Below, piece after piece: positions 7,814-17,699 of a DNA stretch of 64,000 bases (position 1 is the stretch's first letter; each line of letters begins with the position of its first letter). Location: assembly GCF_900100015.1 (NCBI RefSeq), contig NZ_FNDD01000023.1:26892-90891 (forward strand). The letters run 5' to 3'. This DNA is from Vibrio xiamenensis (GTDB taxonomy: Bacteria > Pseudomonadota > Gammaproteobacteria > Enterobacterales > Vibrionaceae). Below the pieces are notes generated by a model. The model made no database searches. It worked only from the letters and a program-made list of their open reading frames with translations, and was not told the origin of the DNA. A program made the position numbers and the translations under genes.

Positions 7814-9400
7814 ATGGACCTTATTCTTATTAGTGCCGCCTTTGTGGCGGGGTTTATCGCATTAAAATGTCACCTTCCTCCGTTAGTTGGATTTCTACTC
7901 GCTGGGTTTGGTCTGCACGCCTTTGGCCATACGAGCAACGAAACTATCGTTGAACTTGCCGACCTCGGTGTGACTTTGTTGCTATTTAGCATCGGCCTTA
8001 AGCTCGACATCAAGGTGCTGATGTCCAAAGAGATCTGGGGTGGTGCAACGCTGCATAATCTGCTCTCCACATCGCTTTTTACCCTTATCCTTGGCTGCTT
8101 CAAACTGCTCGGTGTCAGTTCGCTCGCCTCTATGGATTATTCGCAGCTCGCACTACTTGGCTTCGCTCTGTCGTTTTCAAGCACCGTATTTGCCGTTAAA
8201 TCGCTGCAAGAAAAGGGCGAGATGAATGCCACCTTTGGTAGCATCGCGATTGGCATCTTGGTTATGCAAGATATTTTCGCAGTAGTATTTTTAACCGCTT
8301 CAACCGGTAAGCTGCCGCATTGGTATGCCATCGGGCTATTTATTCTCCCCTTCCTGCGCCCGCTGTTTTATCGCCTACTTGATAAAGTCGGCCATGGTGA
8401 GATGTTGATTTTGATCGGCATTTTTTTCGCACTCGTCGTCGGTGCTGGGCTATTTGAACTGGTTGGAATGAAAGCCGATTTAGGCGCATTGATTCTCGGT
8501 ATGCTACTGGCTGGGCATAGCAAGGCATCAGAACTGTCAAAAGCCTTATTTAACCTCAAAGAAATTTTTCTGATCTGCTTTTTCCTTAACATCGGGTTAT
8601 CGGTTCAGCCAACTCTTGCAGGCCTTGCACTCGCCGTGTTGATCCTACTGTTATTACCACTCAAAGGCGTACTGTATTTCTGGGTGCTTAACCGCTTCAA
8701 ATTTCGAGTTCGAACCTCATTAATGGCATCGTTTAGCCTGCTTAACTACAGTGAATTTGGTCTGATTCTCGGCGGTTTGGCCTACAAGATGGGTTGGATG
8801 GGCGATGATATTCTCGTGGCTCTCGCGCTTTCTGTGTCGATGTCATTCATTGTCGCAGCACCGATTAACCGCAAAGGTCACGAGTTGTATCAGAAATCGG
8901 CCAAGTGGCTCAAAGAGCAAACCGCAGAAAATCTCCACATCAAAGACCGACGCATTAACCCAGGTCACGCTCAAATTTTGATTTTAGGTATGGGTCGAAT
9001 TGGTACCGGGGCGTACGACGATCTACGCGAGCGCTATGGAAAAATCAGCCTTGGGGTTGAAGTTCGTGAAGATGCGGCTCATGAGCACCGCGCTCAAGGT
9101 CGAAACGTGATTGCCGGTGACGCGACCGACTCCGATTTTTGGGAGCGCATTCTTGATACCGCCAACGTCAAGTTAGTCTTGCTCGCTATGCCCCACCACC
9201 AAGGTAACCAAATTGCGCTAGAGCAGCTAAAACGCCGCGCGTTTAAAGGTCAAATTGCCGCGATTGCTGAGTATCCGGATCAGGTCGATGAATTGATGGA
9301 AAGCGGAGTGGACGCCGCCTTTAATATCTATCGCGAAGCAGGAAGCGGTTTTGCCCGCCACGTGTGTGATCAACTCTCACCAAACTTTACCAAAGTCTGA
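7814..9400 (+). CDS. Kef-type cation/proton antiporter with TrkA-N domain
   Basis: A 528-residue inner-membrane protein of the CPA2 monovalent cation:proton antiporter family. Residues 1-370 form about 12 hydrophobic segments. The cytoplasmic C-terminal part starts near 385 and is a Rossmann (RCK/TrkA-N) domain with ILILGMGRIGTGAYD as dinucleotide-binding loop. The architecture is that of KefB/KefC and YbaL. No KefF/KefG-type ancillary oxidoreductase gene is adjacent, so it is probably not a classical glutathione-gated Kef system. It stands alone between two terminators. Confidence 0.88.
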   Translation: MDLILISAAFVAGFIALKCHLPPLVGFLLAGFGLHAFGHTSNETIVELADLGVTLLLFSIGLKLDIKVLMSKEIWGGATLHNLLSTSLFTLILGCFKLLGVSSLASMDYSQLALLGFALSFSSTVFAVKSLQEKGEMNATFGSIAIGILVMQDIFAVVFLTASTGKLPHWYAIGLFILPFLRPLFYRLLDKVGHGEMLILIGIFFALVVGAGLFELVGMKADLGALILGMLLAGHSKASELSKALFNLKEIFLICFFLNIGLSVQPTLAGLALAVLILLLLPLKGVLYFWVLNRFKFRVRTSLMASFSLLNYSEFGLILGGLAYKMGWMGDDILVALALSVSMSFIVAAPINRKGHELYQKSAKWLKEQTAENLHIKDRRINPGHAQILILGMGRIGTGAYDDLRERYGKISLGVEVREDAAHEHRAQGRNVIAGDATDSDFWERILDTANVKLVLLAMPHHQGNQIALEQLKRRAFKGQIAAIAEYPDQVDELMESGVDAAFNIYREAGSGFARHVCDQLSPNFTKV

Positions 9401-9407
9401 CCACAAC

Positions 9408-9431
9408 GCGGCTTTCGAGCCGCTTTTTTTT
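9408..9431 (+). terminator. Rho-independent terminator
   Basis: GCGGCT-TTCG-AGCCGC hairpin followed by T8, directly after the antiporter gene. Confidence 0.92.
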
Positions 9432-9636
9432 CTTTAAAATCTAAGACAATTAACGCATATGCGCTCAAATTATGACTTAAAGTATATTTTATTTAAAATA
9501 ATATAGATTTAATTAAATTTTATTCACCTTAAAGCGATTAATGTTTTATTTTGCCTACTTCTGGGTTGCATTTATTAATCAAAGTGGCAGATTAACCCCA
9601 TCGCCGTAAAAAATAAATTTAACAAAGGAATTGGTT

Positions 9637-11307
9637 ATGTGTTCTGTCTTTGGAATTTTAGATATTAAAAGTGACTCGCAAGCGCTTCGCCCTATCGCGC
9701 TGGAAATGTCTAAAAAATTACGTCACCGTGGTCCTGACTGGTCAGGTATCTACTCATCGGAACGCGCCATCCTTGCGCACGAACGCTTGGCCATCGTCGG
9801 TCTCAATAGCGGCGCGCAACCAATTTACAGCCCAGATAAAAAATTAGTCCTTGCCGTCAACGGCGAGATCTACAACCACAAAGAAATCCGTCAACGTTAC
9901 AAAGACAAGTACGACTTTCAGACCGATTCTGACTGTGAAGTAATTCTTGCGCTTTACCAAGAGATGGGCGCAGACCTGCTGGAAGAACTCAACGGCATTT
10001 TCGCTTTTGTGCTTTACGATGAAGAGAAAGATCAGTACCTCGTTGGTCGCGACCACATTGGTATTATTCCTCTTTATCAAGGTTATGATGAACACGGTAA
10101 CTACTATGTCGCATCTGAAATGAAAGCGTTAGTGCCCGTTTGTCGCACCATTAGCGAATTCCCTCCAGGCTGTTACTACGGCTCACAAGATGCTGGCCCA
10201 GTACGCTACTACATTCGCGATTGGAACGAATACGCAGCAGTACAAGGTAACACCACCAGCAAAGAAGAGCTGAAAGAAGCGTTGGAAGCGGCGGTAAAAC
10301 GCCAACTGATGACTGATGTACCTTACGGTGTATTGCTATCCGGCGGTTTAGATTCATCGATCACTTCTGCTGTGGCTAAACGTTATGCGGCAATGCGCAT
10401 TGAAGATGACGAAAAATCAGCAGCTTGGTGGCCACAACTGCACTCGTTTGCCATTGGTTTGGAAGGCGCGCCGGATCTCAAAGCCGCTCGCGAAGTCGCA
10501 GAGCAAATCGGTACCGTTCACCACGAAATGACTTACACCATTCAAGAAGGCTTGGATGCAATTCGTGACGTGATTTACCACATTGAAACTTACGATGTCA
10601 CCACCATTCGTGCATCCACGCCTATGTTCCTTATGGGGCGTAAGATCAAAGCGATGGGCATTAAGATGGTGTTGTCTGGCGAAGGTGCCGACGAAATCTT
10701 TGGTGGCTACCTGTACTTCCACAAAGCGCCAAACGCTCAAGAATTCCACGAAGAAACCGTGCGCAAACTGCTGGCACTGAACATGTTTGACTGTGCGCGT
10801 GCCAACAAATCTTTGGCTGCATGGGGTGTAGAAGGTCGCGTCCCATTCCTGGATAAAGAATTTATCGATGTGGCAATGCGCCTTAACCCAGCTGACAAGA
10901 TGTGTGGCAACGGTAAGATGGAAAAACACATTCTACGTGAGTGTTTTGAAGACTACCTTCCAGCTTCTATCGCATGGCGTCAAAAAGAGCAATTCTCGGA
11001 CGGTGTTGGCTATGGCTGGATCGATACGCTTAAAGCTGTTGCGGCTGAACGTATTTCCGATCAACAGATGGAAACCGCTGAGTACCGCTTCCCATACAAC
11101 ACACCAAGTACCAAAGAAGGTTATATGTACCGTGAAATCTTTGAAGAGTTGTTCCCACTGCCATCTGCAGTAGAGTGTGTTCCTGGTGGTCCTTCTGTGG
11201 CATGTTCTTCAGCAAAAGCGATTGAATGGGACGAATCATTCAAAAACTGTGTTGACCCATCAGGTCGTGCGGTACAAACCGTTCACAACGACGCATATAC
11301 CGCATAA
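9637..11307 (+). CDS. asnB: Asparagine synthetase B (glutamine-hydrolysing)
   Basis: AsnB makes asparagine from aspartate, ATP and glutamine. Starting at ATG 9637 (MCSVFGILD) puts the nucleophilic Cys at position 2, as the class II glutamine amidotransferase domain requires. AAAGGA lies at the right distance. A TTG two codons earlier would bury this Cys. Residues 2-190 are the glutaminase domain (RHRGPD, NGEIYNH). The synthetase domain has the PP-loop LSGGLDSSI near 233 and later SGEGADEIFGGY. The protein has 556 residues, close to the 554 of Escherichia coli. The AT-rich region 9432-9630 upstream probably holds the promoter. Confidence 0.97.
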   Translation: MCSVFGILDIKSDSQALRPIALEMSKKLRHRGPDWSGIYSSERAILAHERLAIVGLNSGAQPIYSPDKKLVLAVNGEIYNHKEIRQRYKDKYDFQTDSDCEVILALYQEMGADLLEELNGIFAFVLYDEEKDQYLVGRDHIGIIPLYQGYDEHGNYYVASEMKALVPVCRTISEFPPGCYYGSQDAGPVRYYIRDWNEYAAVQGNTTSKEELKEALEAAVKRQLMTDVPYGVLLSGGLDSSITSAVAKRYAAMRIEDDEKSAAWWPQLHSFAIGLEGAPDLKAAREVAEQIGTVHHEMTYTIQEGLDAIRDVIYHIETYDVTTIRASTPMFLMGRKIKAMGIKMVLSGEGADEIFGGYLYFHKAPNAQEFHEETVRKLLALNMFDCARANKSLAAWGVEGRVPFLDKEFIDVAMRLNPADKMCGNGKMEKHILRECFEDYLPASIAWRQKEQFSDGVGYGWIDTLKAVAAERISDQQMETAEYRFPYNTPSTKEGYMYREIFEELFPLPSAVECVPGGPSVACSSAKAIEWDESFKNCVDPSGRAVQTVHNDAYTA

Positions 11308-11327
11308 TGCGATAAACAGAGAACATT

Positions 11328-11357
11328 AAAAAGGCGCAGGATTCTGCGCCTTTTTTT
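11328..11357. terminator. Bidirectional terminator between asnB and rfaH
   Basis: AAAAAGGCGCAG/CTGCGCCTTTTT stem with a GATT loop and T-runs on both strands, between convergent genes. Confidence 0.92.
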
Positions 11358-11374
11358 GACTCTATAAATAGAGA

Positions 11375-11866
11375 TTAAAATTCAATATCTTGGTTATCAA
11401 CACTCATTTCCACTGGTGTATTCAGCAACGTAACCAGCAAAATCGATCGTGTTTCACCATCGGGTTCTTGATAAATGGCATCAATACCAGCGAACTGACC
11501 ACTTCTCACCCGTAACGTTTGGCCTTTTTCGGGCCCCTGTGATTGCGGCGCGACTTCTTGCTGTTCAACGTTTTTTAGCGTATCGATTAACTCGCTTTGC
11601 AAAACTTGCGGCGTTGCGCCTTGACGCACAAAATCTACCACGCCACGAGTTGAACGCACCGTAGTAAATGTCGGCCCTTTTTCGCAATCAAAACGAATAA
11701 ATACATACGAAGGAAACAGAGGCTCAAGCTTTGATTGGCGCTTGCCTCGAACAATTTTCTCAATGGTGATTTGCGGGTAATAGCATTCGACGCCTTGATG
11801 CTCAAGATGCAATTTCGCTCGCGCCTGTTCACCACGTTTGCAATACAACAAATACCAATTATTCAT
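11375..11866 (-). CDS. rfaH: Transcription antiterminator RfaH
   Basis: RfaH is the NusG paralogue that joins RNA polymerase at ops elements and promotes expression of long surface-polysaccharide and similar operons. The start at 11866 gives 163 residues beginning MNNWYLLYCKRGEQ, which matches the conserved RfaH start. The frame is open 12 codons further upstream without similarity. Motifs include EKIVRGKR, EPLFPSYVFIRF and TRGVVDFVR in the NGN domain. The C-terminal KOW/alpha-helical switch domain contains YQEPDGETRS. The ribosome-binding site is weak (TTTAGGCAG). No ops-led operon was recognised in the window. Confidence 0.95.
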   Translation of the reverse strand: MNNWYLLYCKRGEQARAKLHLEHQGVECYYPQITIEKIVRGKRQSKLEPLFPSYVFIRFDCEKGPTFTTVRSTRGVVDFVRQGATPQVLQSELIDTLKNVEQQEVAPQSQGPEKGQTLRVRSGQFAGIDAIYQEPDGETRSILLVTLLNTPVEMSVDNQDIEF

Positions 11867-12150
11867 CTGCCTAAACCAACTCTTTTTTGGCCATGCTAAC
11901 ATTTATCGTCAAACCGTTAAACCGCACACCACACTTATCTTTGTAAGGCGATAACTACACCGCATTTATGAAATCATAGTTTTCATTACATAAATTTCGC
12001 GATGCACATCACTAAAATATTTTTCCGTTTCAATACGTTATACCCAAACATACAGAAAATCCCTACAAAATCATATTTTTAACATATTTATCCGGTGAGA
12101 ATAAATAAAGTAAAATATTCACCTCACATAAGATCTAATAGCAGAATTAT

Positions 12151-13539
12151 ATGGCAAACCGACATCATCAAATCTTAGGCCACCCTCGCGGCTTATTCCT
12201 TCTTTTCGGTACTGAACTATGGGAGCGCTTTTCCTACTACGCAATGCGCGCGATTTTAGTACTGTATTTAACAGACGCTACTATCAATGGTGGTATGGGC
12301 TGGAGCACTAAAGATGCCCTTGACCTTTATGGTATCTATACCGGCCTTGTCTACATTACACCACTTATTGGTGGTTGGTTAGCAGATAACTACCTTGGTC
12401 AGCGCCGCTCTGTCCTAATTGGTGGTGCGCTGATGGCCATTGGTCAGTTTACTCTCGCTTTGCCACACGGTGCGCTATTTGGCCTTGATGAACTTCATGC
12501 CTTCTATTTAGGCCTGTGTCTACTGATTCTTGGTAACGGTCTATTTAAGCCCAATATCTCGACTATGGTTGGTGACCTTTACGATGAAGGCGACCACCGC
12601 CGTGACGGTGCCTTCACTATTTTCTACATGGGTATCAACCTTGGCTCTTTGCTTGCGGGCGTGATTGCCGGTTCGGTTACCGACAGCTTTGGTTGGAAAT
12701 ACGGTTTCGTCACTGCCGGTATCGGTATGGTGATTAGCCTAGTCATGCAAATGATGTTTGCGGGACGTTGGCTTGGCAAAATCGGCGTGGTTCCAGCGGC
12801 GAAACGCGACTTGGCGAAAAAGCATAACGTAACCAAACAACCACTGACCAAACAAGAACGCGATCGCCTCAAAGTGATTATGATCATGGGTCTGTTTGTG
12901 ATTGTCTTCTGGGCTGGCTTTGAACAAGCGGGCGGTCTGATGAATATCTACACTCAAGAATATACTGACCGTATGATTGGCAGTTTTGAAGTTCCAGCGG
13001 CTTGGTTCCAATCTCTTAACCCATTCTTTGTTATCACACTGGCGCCTGTTCTTGCTGCGCTTTGGGTAAAAATGGGCAAACGTGAGCCTAGCTCACCGGT
13101 TAAATTTGCGGTTGCACTGTTTTTCCTTGCTCTTGGCTTTGTGTGCATGATTGGCGCTGTGATGGAGCAAGGCGGTGATACTACCGTGAAAACCTCGATG
13201 TGGTGGCTTGTGGGTGCGTTCTTCTTCCATACTTTAGGTGAACTGTGTCTATCTCCAATCGGTCTCTCTATGGTGACCAAATTGGCGCCGCTTCGCCTAG
13301 CGTCACTTATGATGGGTGCTTGGTTTGGATTCACTGCGATCGCCAACTATATTGCGGGACTGATCGGTTCACACGTTGGTGAATTGGGCGCCACGGCTAT
13401 CTTTGGCGGAATCGCCATCGCCGCAGCCATCAGCGGAGTGCTGCTATTGTTGTTCTCGAACCAGTTAGTGAAATGGATGCACGGCGCTGAAGGCAATGCG
13501 GTGGAAGAAACGCCGCAAGCTGAAACGCAAACAGCATAA
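12151..13539 (+). CDS. dtpA: POT-family di-/tripeptide:proton symporter
   Basis: An inner-membrane peptide transporter of the PTR2/POT family, 462 residues with about 14 hydrophobic segments. The family signature E-x-x-E-R-F-x-Y-Y is present as ELWERFSYYAMR at about 24-35. The GGWLADNYLGQRR loop and the FYMGINLGS signature follow. Membership in the DtpA/DtpB branch is likely, but which paralogue it is cannot be fixed from one window. The ribosome-binding site is weak. The AT-rich 250 bp upstream hold the promoter. Confidence 0.88.
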   Translation: MANRHHQILGHPRGLFLLFGTELWERFSYYAMRAILVLYLTDATINGGMGWSTKDALDLYGIYTGLVYITPLIGGWLADNYLGQRRSVLIGGALMAIGQFTLALPHGALFGLDELHAFYLGLCLLILGNGLFKPNISTMVGDLYDEGDHRRDGAFTIFYMGINLGSLLAGVIAGSVTDSFGWKYGFVTAGIGMVISLVMQMMFAGRWLGKIGVVPAAKRDLAKKHNVTKQPLTKQERDRLKVIMIMGLFVIVFWAGFEQAGGLMNIYTQEYTDRMIGSFEVPAAWFQSLNPFFVITLAPVLAALWVKMGKREPSSPVKFAVALFFLALGFVCMIGAVMEQGGDTTVKTSMWWLVGAFFFHTLGELCLSPIGLSMVTKLAPLRLASLMMGAWFGFTAIANYIAGLIGSHVGELGATAIFGGIAIAAAISGVLLLLFSNQLVKWMHGAEGNAVEETPQAETQTA

Positions 13540-13552
13540 TCACTAAGAATCG

Positions 13553-13580
13553 AAAAAGGCACCCATGGGTGCCTTTTTTA
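13553..13580. terminator. Bidirectional terminator between dtpA and hemH
   Basis: Perfect AAAAAGGCACCC/GGGTGCCTTTTT stem with AT at the centre, between convergent genes. Confidence 0.92.
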
Positions 13581-13598
13581 TTGCGCAGAAACGGATGA

Positions 13599-14564
13599 TT
13601 ATGCGCTTTTTTCTCGAACTAGTTGCGCCATCAAGGCGACATGAGCATCGTCTGCATTCAAGCACGGCACATAATGAAAAACCTCACCGCCCGCTTCCAT
13701 AAATGCCTCGCGGTTTTGCTCGCAGATTTCTTCAAGCGTTTCTAAACAATCGACTGAGAATGCTGGACAGATAACATCAATGTTCTTAATACCTTGGCTT
13801 GGTAACGCTTCGATGGTTTTATCCGTATATGGCTGCAACCACTCTTCTTTACCAAATTGAGATTGGTAAGTCATCTTGATTTGTTGCTCAGAAAGCCCCA
13901 GTTCAATGCCGAGTAAACGCGTCGTCTCTTCACAGTGGCGAGGATAGACATCGCCGTTATCGGCGTAGCGTTTTGGAATACCGTGATAAGAACACAGCAG
14001 TAAATCGCCCTTTCCATGCTGCTGCCAACTGTCACGCACCTTCGCCGCTAGAGCTTTAATAAACAGCGGGTGATTATGATAATCGCCAACAAAATAGAGT
14101 TCGGGGATGTAGGACGCTTGTTTGAACGCGTTAGCAACTGCATCAAAAACAGCGGCTGTAGTGGTCCCAGAATATTGCGGATAGAGAGGCAGTACCACCA
14201 AGCGCTCCACTCCCTCGGCCAGCAGTGCTTCAATTCCGCTCTGAATACTTGGGTTGCCATAAGTCATACCCAGTTCAACGGGAACACCAAGCTGCGCGTT
14301 AAGCGCTTCACGTTGGCGCTTTGAATACACCATTAGCGGCGAGCCGCCATCCATCCAGATGGTTTGATAAAGTTTGGCCACTTTCGGCGAACGAAATGGC
14401 AAGATTGCGCCATGAAGAATCGGACACCATAACCATCGATTCATATCAACGACGCGATGATCATGCAAAAATTCGCTTAAAAATTGTTTAACCGCCGGCG
14501 CGGTAGGTGATTCCGGTGTACCTAAGTTGGCCAGCAACACACCAGTTTTTTTATTCTCGTTCAT
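13599..14564 (-). CDS. hemH: Ferrochelatase
   Basis: HemH inserts ferrous iron into protoporphyrin IX, the last step of haem synthesis. The start at 14564 (MNENKKTGVLLANLGTPE) has AAGGGTG upstream and gives 321 residues. A start nine codons upstream lacks support. Family motifs include LLANLGTPESP, MTYGNPSI, the catalytic His in SYHGIPKRY and the Glu-containing CLETLEEI near the C-terminus. Genes on both sides use separate terminators, so it is probably transcribed alone. Confidence 0.97.
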   Translation of the reverse strand: MNENKKTGVLLANLGTPESPTAPAVKQFLSEFLHDHRVVDMNRWLWCPILHGAILPFRSPKVAKLYQTIWMDGGSPLMVYSKRQREALNAQLGVPVELGMTYGNPSIQSGIEALLAEGVERLVVLPLYPQYSGTTTAAVFDAVANAFKQASYIPELYFVGDYHNHPLFIKALAAKVRDSWQQHGKGDLLLCSYHGIPKRYADNGDVYPRHCEETTRLLGIELGLSEQQIKMTYQSQFGKEEWLQPYTDKTIEALPSQGIKNIDVICPAFSVDCLETLEEICEQNREAFMEAGGEVFHYVPCLNADDAHVALMAQLVREKSA

Positions 14565-14680
14565 TGCACCCTTACTATTTAGACTCAACAACTGCCTTTA
14601 TCTATGCGGATGTATTGATTTAAATTTGTGTTTAAAACTCCGCATCAACTTATAGGCGTAAACGCTTAACTCAGATCAAA

Positions 14681-14704
14681 AAAGCGACTCTTTCGAGTCG
14701 CTTT
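14681..14704 (-). terminator. Rho-independent terminator of adk
   Basis: AAAGCGACTC/GAGTCGCTTT stem with a TTTC loop. The minus strand continues with a T6 tract. Confidence 0.9.
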
Positions 14705-14740
14705 CACTATAACAAGTTCGTTATCGAGCCGATAGCCGAA

Positions 14741-15385
14741 TTACGCTAGCGCCTTCTCAATATCAGCACTTACTTCAGTTACAGGCTTAGTACCATCAAA
14801 TTGAAGGTACTTAGTGTTACCAGCTTTCGCTTCTTTACCGTAGTACTCGATAAGCGGTGCAGTTTGCTCATGGTACACACCTAGACGAGCGCGAACGGTT
14901 TCTTCTTTGTCGTCATCACGAATCACCAGATCTTCACCCGTGATGTCATCTTTACCGTCCACTTTTGGCGGATTGTAAACTAAGTGGTAAGTACGACCAG
15001 AAGCCAGGTGAGCACGACGGCCTGCCATACGCTCAACGATTACGTCGTCTGCAACGTCAAATTCAATCACGTAATCGATATCAACGCCCATCTCTTTCAA
15101 GCCATCTGCTTGAGGAATTGTGCGTGGGAAGCCATCCAATAGGAAGCCTTTCTCACAATCATCTTGCGCGATACGCTCTTTGATCAATCCGAGAATAATG
15201 TCATCTGAAACTAGCTGACCTGCATCGATAACGGCTTTAGCTTGTTTGCCTAACTCAGTTCCTGCTTTGATTGCTGCACGAAGCATGTCACCGGTTGAGA
15301 TTTGTGGAATACCAAATTTCTCTTGGATGAACTGAGCTTGTGTGCCTTTACCTGCACCTGGAGCACCTAGAAGAATGATGCGCAT
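14741..15385 (-). CDS. adk: Adenylate kinase
   Basis: Adk catalyses ATP + AMP to 2 ADP and balances adenine nucleotides. It has 214 residues, the same as Escherichia coli Adk. The P-loop GAPGAGKGTQ is at 7-16, the AMP-binding helix STGDMLRAAI is near 30, the DGFPRT motif near 85 and the LID region after RMAGRRAHLASGRTYH. The start has AGAGGAT upstream. hemH follows on the same strand after a terminator. Confidence 0.98.
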   Translation of the reverse strand: MRIILLGAPGAGKGTQAQFIQEKFGIPQISTGDMLRAAIKAGTELGKQAKAVIDAGQLVSDDIILGLIKERIAQDDCEKGFLLDGFPRTIPQADGLKEMGVDIDYVIEFDVADDVIVERMAGRRAHLASGRTYHLVYNPPKVDGKDDITGEDLVIRDDDKEETVRARLGVYHEQTAPLIEYYGKEAKAGNTKYLQFDGTKPVTEVSADIEKALA

Positions 15386-15692
15386 GTGTAATCCTCTTTA
15401 GATAAAAGTATTATACCGAAGCTCACTGCGAGGCATGTTCACCAACAGAGGCTACGATAAGTTTCGGTATAAGATGACTAAAAGTAGGCGTGCAAAATAC
15501 ACGCGTTGTTATTGACATTCAAGTCTTGGATTTTATCACAACTTCAGGTAAAGAAGCTGCGACTACGACTAAAGAATGTCCTGATATGCCATTTTCACGA
15601 CACAGCGCTCAACGATAAAGACCGTTCAACGAATTTCGGCAATTTAGCACTGAAAAGCCCGCATCTTGCGGGCTTTATCTTTAAACGTCAGG
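15386..15692. other. Intergenic region upstream of adk
   Basis: A 307 bp region without recognised genes. It holds the adk promoter, with TATAAT on the minus strand at 15407-15412 inside one arm of a 10-bp inverted repeat (15411-15420 and 15463-15472), and the htpG terminator at its far end. Confidence 0.6.
15654..15676 (-). terminator. Rho-independent terminator of htpG
   Basis: AAAGCCCGCA/TGCGGGCTTT stem with a TCT loop, 16 bp after the htpG stop. Confidence 0.85.
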
Positions 15693-17597
15693 TTACGCTT
15701 TCGCGAGCAGTTGGTTAATCGCCCCAACAAACTGAGTTGGGTCTTCCATTGAACCGCGTTCTGCCAGCATTGCCTGACCAAGCAATACCTCAACCCAGCG
15801 ACCAAAGGCTTGCTCATCAGGTTCATCGGCCATGCGTTTCACCAAATCATGATTTGGGTTAATTTCCAGAATGTACTTCACTTCTGGTACCGCTTGACCC
15901 GCAGCTTCCAGCAGTTTGGCCATTTGGGTACCCATTTCAAAATCATCCGTCACCACTACCGCTGGCGTTGACGCCAGTTTGAAGGTGGTGCGGACTTCTT
16001 TGACGCGATCGCCCAAGTATTCTTTGGTACGTTCCACAACAGATTTAAACTCTTGTTCAGTTTCTTTCTGTTTCTCTTTTTCCGCTTCGTCTTCAAACTG
16101 ACTTAAATCGAGACCCGCTTTAGTGATCGACTGGAACTGCTTGCCATCAAACTCAGTTAAGTAGTTCATCAACCACTCATCGATGCGATCATACATCAGA
16201 ATCACTTCCAGACCTTTGGCTTTGAACTGCTCAAGGTGCGGGCTGTTTTTCGCCGCCGAGTAGCTGTCTGCAGTGAGATAGAAGATCTTATCTTGGCCTT
16301 CTTTCATCCGTGCAACGTAATCAGCAAGGCCAACATTTTGCTCCGATGAGGTGTTTTCGGTCGATGCAAAGCGCAGCAATCCCGCCACTTTTTCTTTGTT
16401 GGCAAAATCTTCCGCAGGGCCTTCCTTCATTACCAAGCCAAATTCTTTCCAAAAACTTTGGTATTTTTCTGGCTCATTTTTCGCAAGGCGCTCAAGTGTG
16501 GTTAACACACGCTTAGTACAAGCACTGCGCAGCGATTGAGTTACTTTGTTGTCTTGCAGAATTTCACGTGACACGTTAAGTGGCAGATCATTTGAATCGA
16601 TCAAACCGCGTACAAAACGCAGGTAAGAGGGCATGAACTGCTCTGCGTCATCCATAATGAACACACGTTGAACATAGAGCTTCAAACCGCTCTTATGGTC
16701 GCGGTTCATCATGTCCCATGGTGCTTTTGAAGGAATGTACAACAAGCTGGTGTAATCATTTTTACCTTCAACACGGTTGTGCGCCCACACTAGTGGCTCG
16801 GCAAAATCGTGAGAAACATGCTTGTAAAACTCTTGGTATTCTTCGTCGCTAATGTCTGACTTAGAGCGAGTCCACAACGCTTGGGCTTTGTTAACCTGTT
16901 CCCAAGTTTTTTGTTCGGTTTCGTTACCTTCGTCATCACGCACTACGGTTTGAATAAACACCGGAATGCCGATGTGATCCGAATATTTACTGATCACTTC
17001 ACGCAGGCGCCATTCATTTAAGAACTCTTTGCCTTCTTCGCGCATGTGCAGCACGATATCGGTACCACGCGATTCTTTATTAACCGTTTCAATGGTATAC
17101 TCGCCTTCACCAGCCGAGTGCCATTGCACTGCTTGATCGCTTGCGACGCCCGCAGCACGAGTACGTACCGTCACGGCATCAGCGACGATAAACGCCGAAT
17201 AAAAGCCCACACCAAATTGACCAATCAACTGTGAATCTTTTGATTGCTCTTCCGATAACTTAGAGAAGAAATCGGCGGTGCCTGATTTTGCAATGGTACC
17301 TAGGTGTTCAATGACATCATCGCGGCTCATACCAATCCCGTTATCCGAGATGGTTAAGGTATTGGCTTTTTCATCAAACGATAGCTTCACACCAAGGTCC
17401 GCATCGCCTTGATAAAGTTCTGAATTGGATAACGCTTGAAAACGCAGCTTATCCGACGCGTCTGACGCGTTTGAAATCAACTCTCGTAAAAAGATCTCTT
17501 TGTTGGAATAAAGAGAATGAATCATTAAATGAAGCAGTTGCTTCACTTCTGATTGAAAACCACGAGTTTCTTTATTGTTAGTGACGGTTTCGCTCAT
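15693..17597 (-). CDS. htpG: Hsp90-family chaperone HtpG
   Basis: A cytosolic dimeric ATP-dependent chaperone of 634 residues. The N-terminal GHKL ATPase shows SNASDASDKLRF near 42, DNGIGM near 90 and GQFGVGFYSAF near 125. The middle domain contains the conserved LPLNVSREILQ, followed by the C-terminal dimerisation domain. A sigma-32-type promoter lies 74-102 bp upstream of the start. It is divergent from toxR, as I recall for Vibrio cholerae. Confidence 0.98.
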   Translation of the reverse strand: MSETVTNNKETRGFQSEVKQLLHLMIHSLYSNKEIFLRELISNASDASDKLRFQALSNSELYQGDADLGVKLSFDEKANTLTISDNGIGMSRDDVIEHLGTIAKSGTADFFSKLSEEQSKDSQLIGQFGVGFYSAFIVADAVTVRTRAAGVASDQAVQWHSAGEGEYTIETVNKESRGTDIVLHMREEGKEFLNEWRLREVISKYSDHIGIPVFIQTVVRDDEGNETEQKTWEQVNKAQALWTRSKSDISDEEYQEFYKHVSHDFAEPLVWAHNRVEGKNDYTSLLYIPSKAPWDMMNRDHKSGLKLYVQRVFIMDDAEQFMPSYLRFVRGLIDSNDLPLNVSREILQDNKVTQSLRSACTKRVLTTLERLAKNEPEKYQSFWKEFGLVMKEGPAEDFANKEKVAGLLRFASTENTSSEQNVGLADYVARMKEGQDKIFYLTADSYSAAKNSPHLEQFKAKGLEVILMYDRIDEWLMNYLTEFDGKQFQSITKAGLDLSQFEDEAEKEKQKETEQEFKSVVERTKEYLGDRVKEVRTTFKLASTPAVVVTDDFEMGTQMAKLLEAAGQAVPEVKYILEINPNHDLVKRMADEPDEQAFGRWVEVLLGQAMLAERGSMEDPTQFVGAINQLLAKA

Positions 17598-17670
17598 GTT
17601 TACTCCATAACATCGTTACTAAACTACCGCGGGAAGCCCCTGCGATAAAGGTATGATGAGTTCGAGTTAA

Positions 17671-17699
17671 AGATGAGGGTAGTAAATGTAAATTCAAGG
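17671..17699 (-). promoter_or_regulatory. Heat-shock (sigma-32) promoter of htpG
   Basis: On the minus strand CTTGAA (17698-17693) is followed after 13 bp by CCCTCATCT (17679-17671). This is close to the sigma-32 consensus CTTGAAA / CCCCATnT with allowed spacing, and suits a heat-shock chaperone gene. Confidence 0.75.

Noticed and set aside
10417..10929. A 170-codon minus-strand frame inside asnB
   Set aside because: An antisense shadow of a strongly conserved gene, with no ribosome-binding site and no recognisable domain.
17624..17630. GCGGTAG on the minus strand in the htpG leader, resembling the core of an RfaH ops element
   Set aside because: Flanking bases do not match the ops consensus, and htpG is not a long polysaccharide-type operon.
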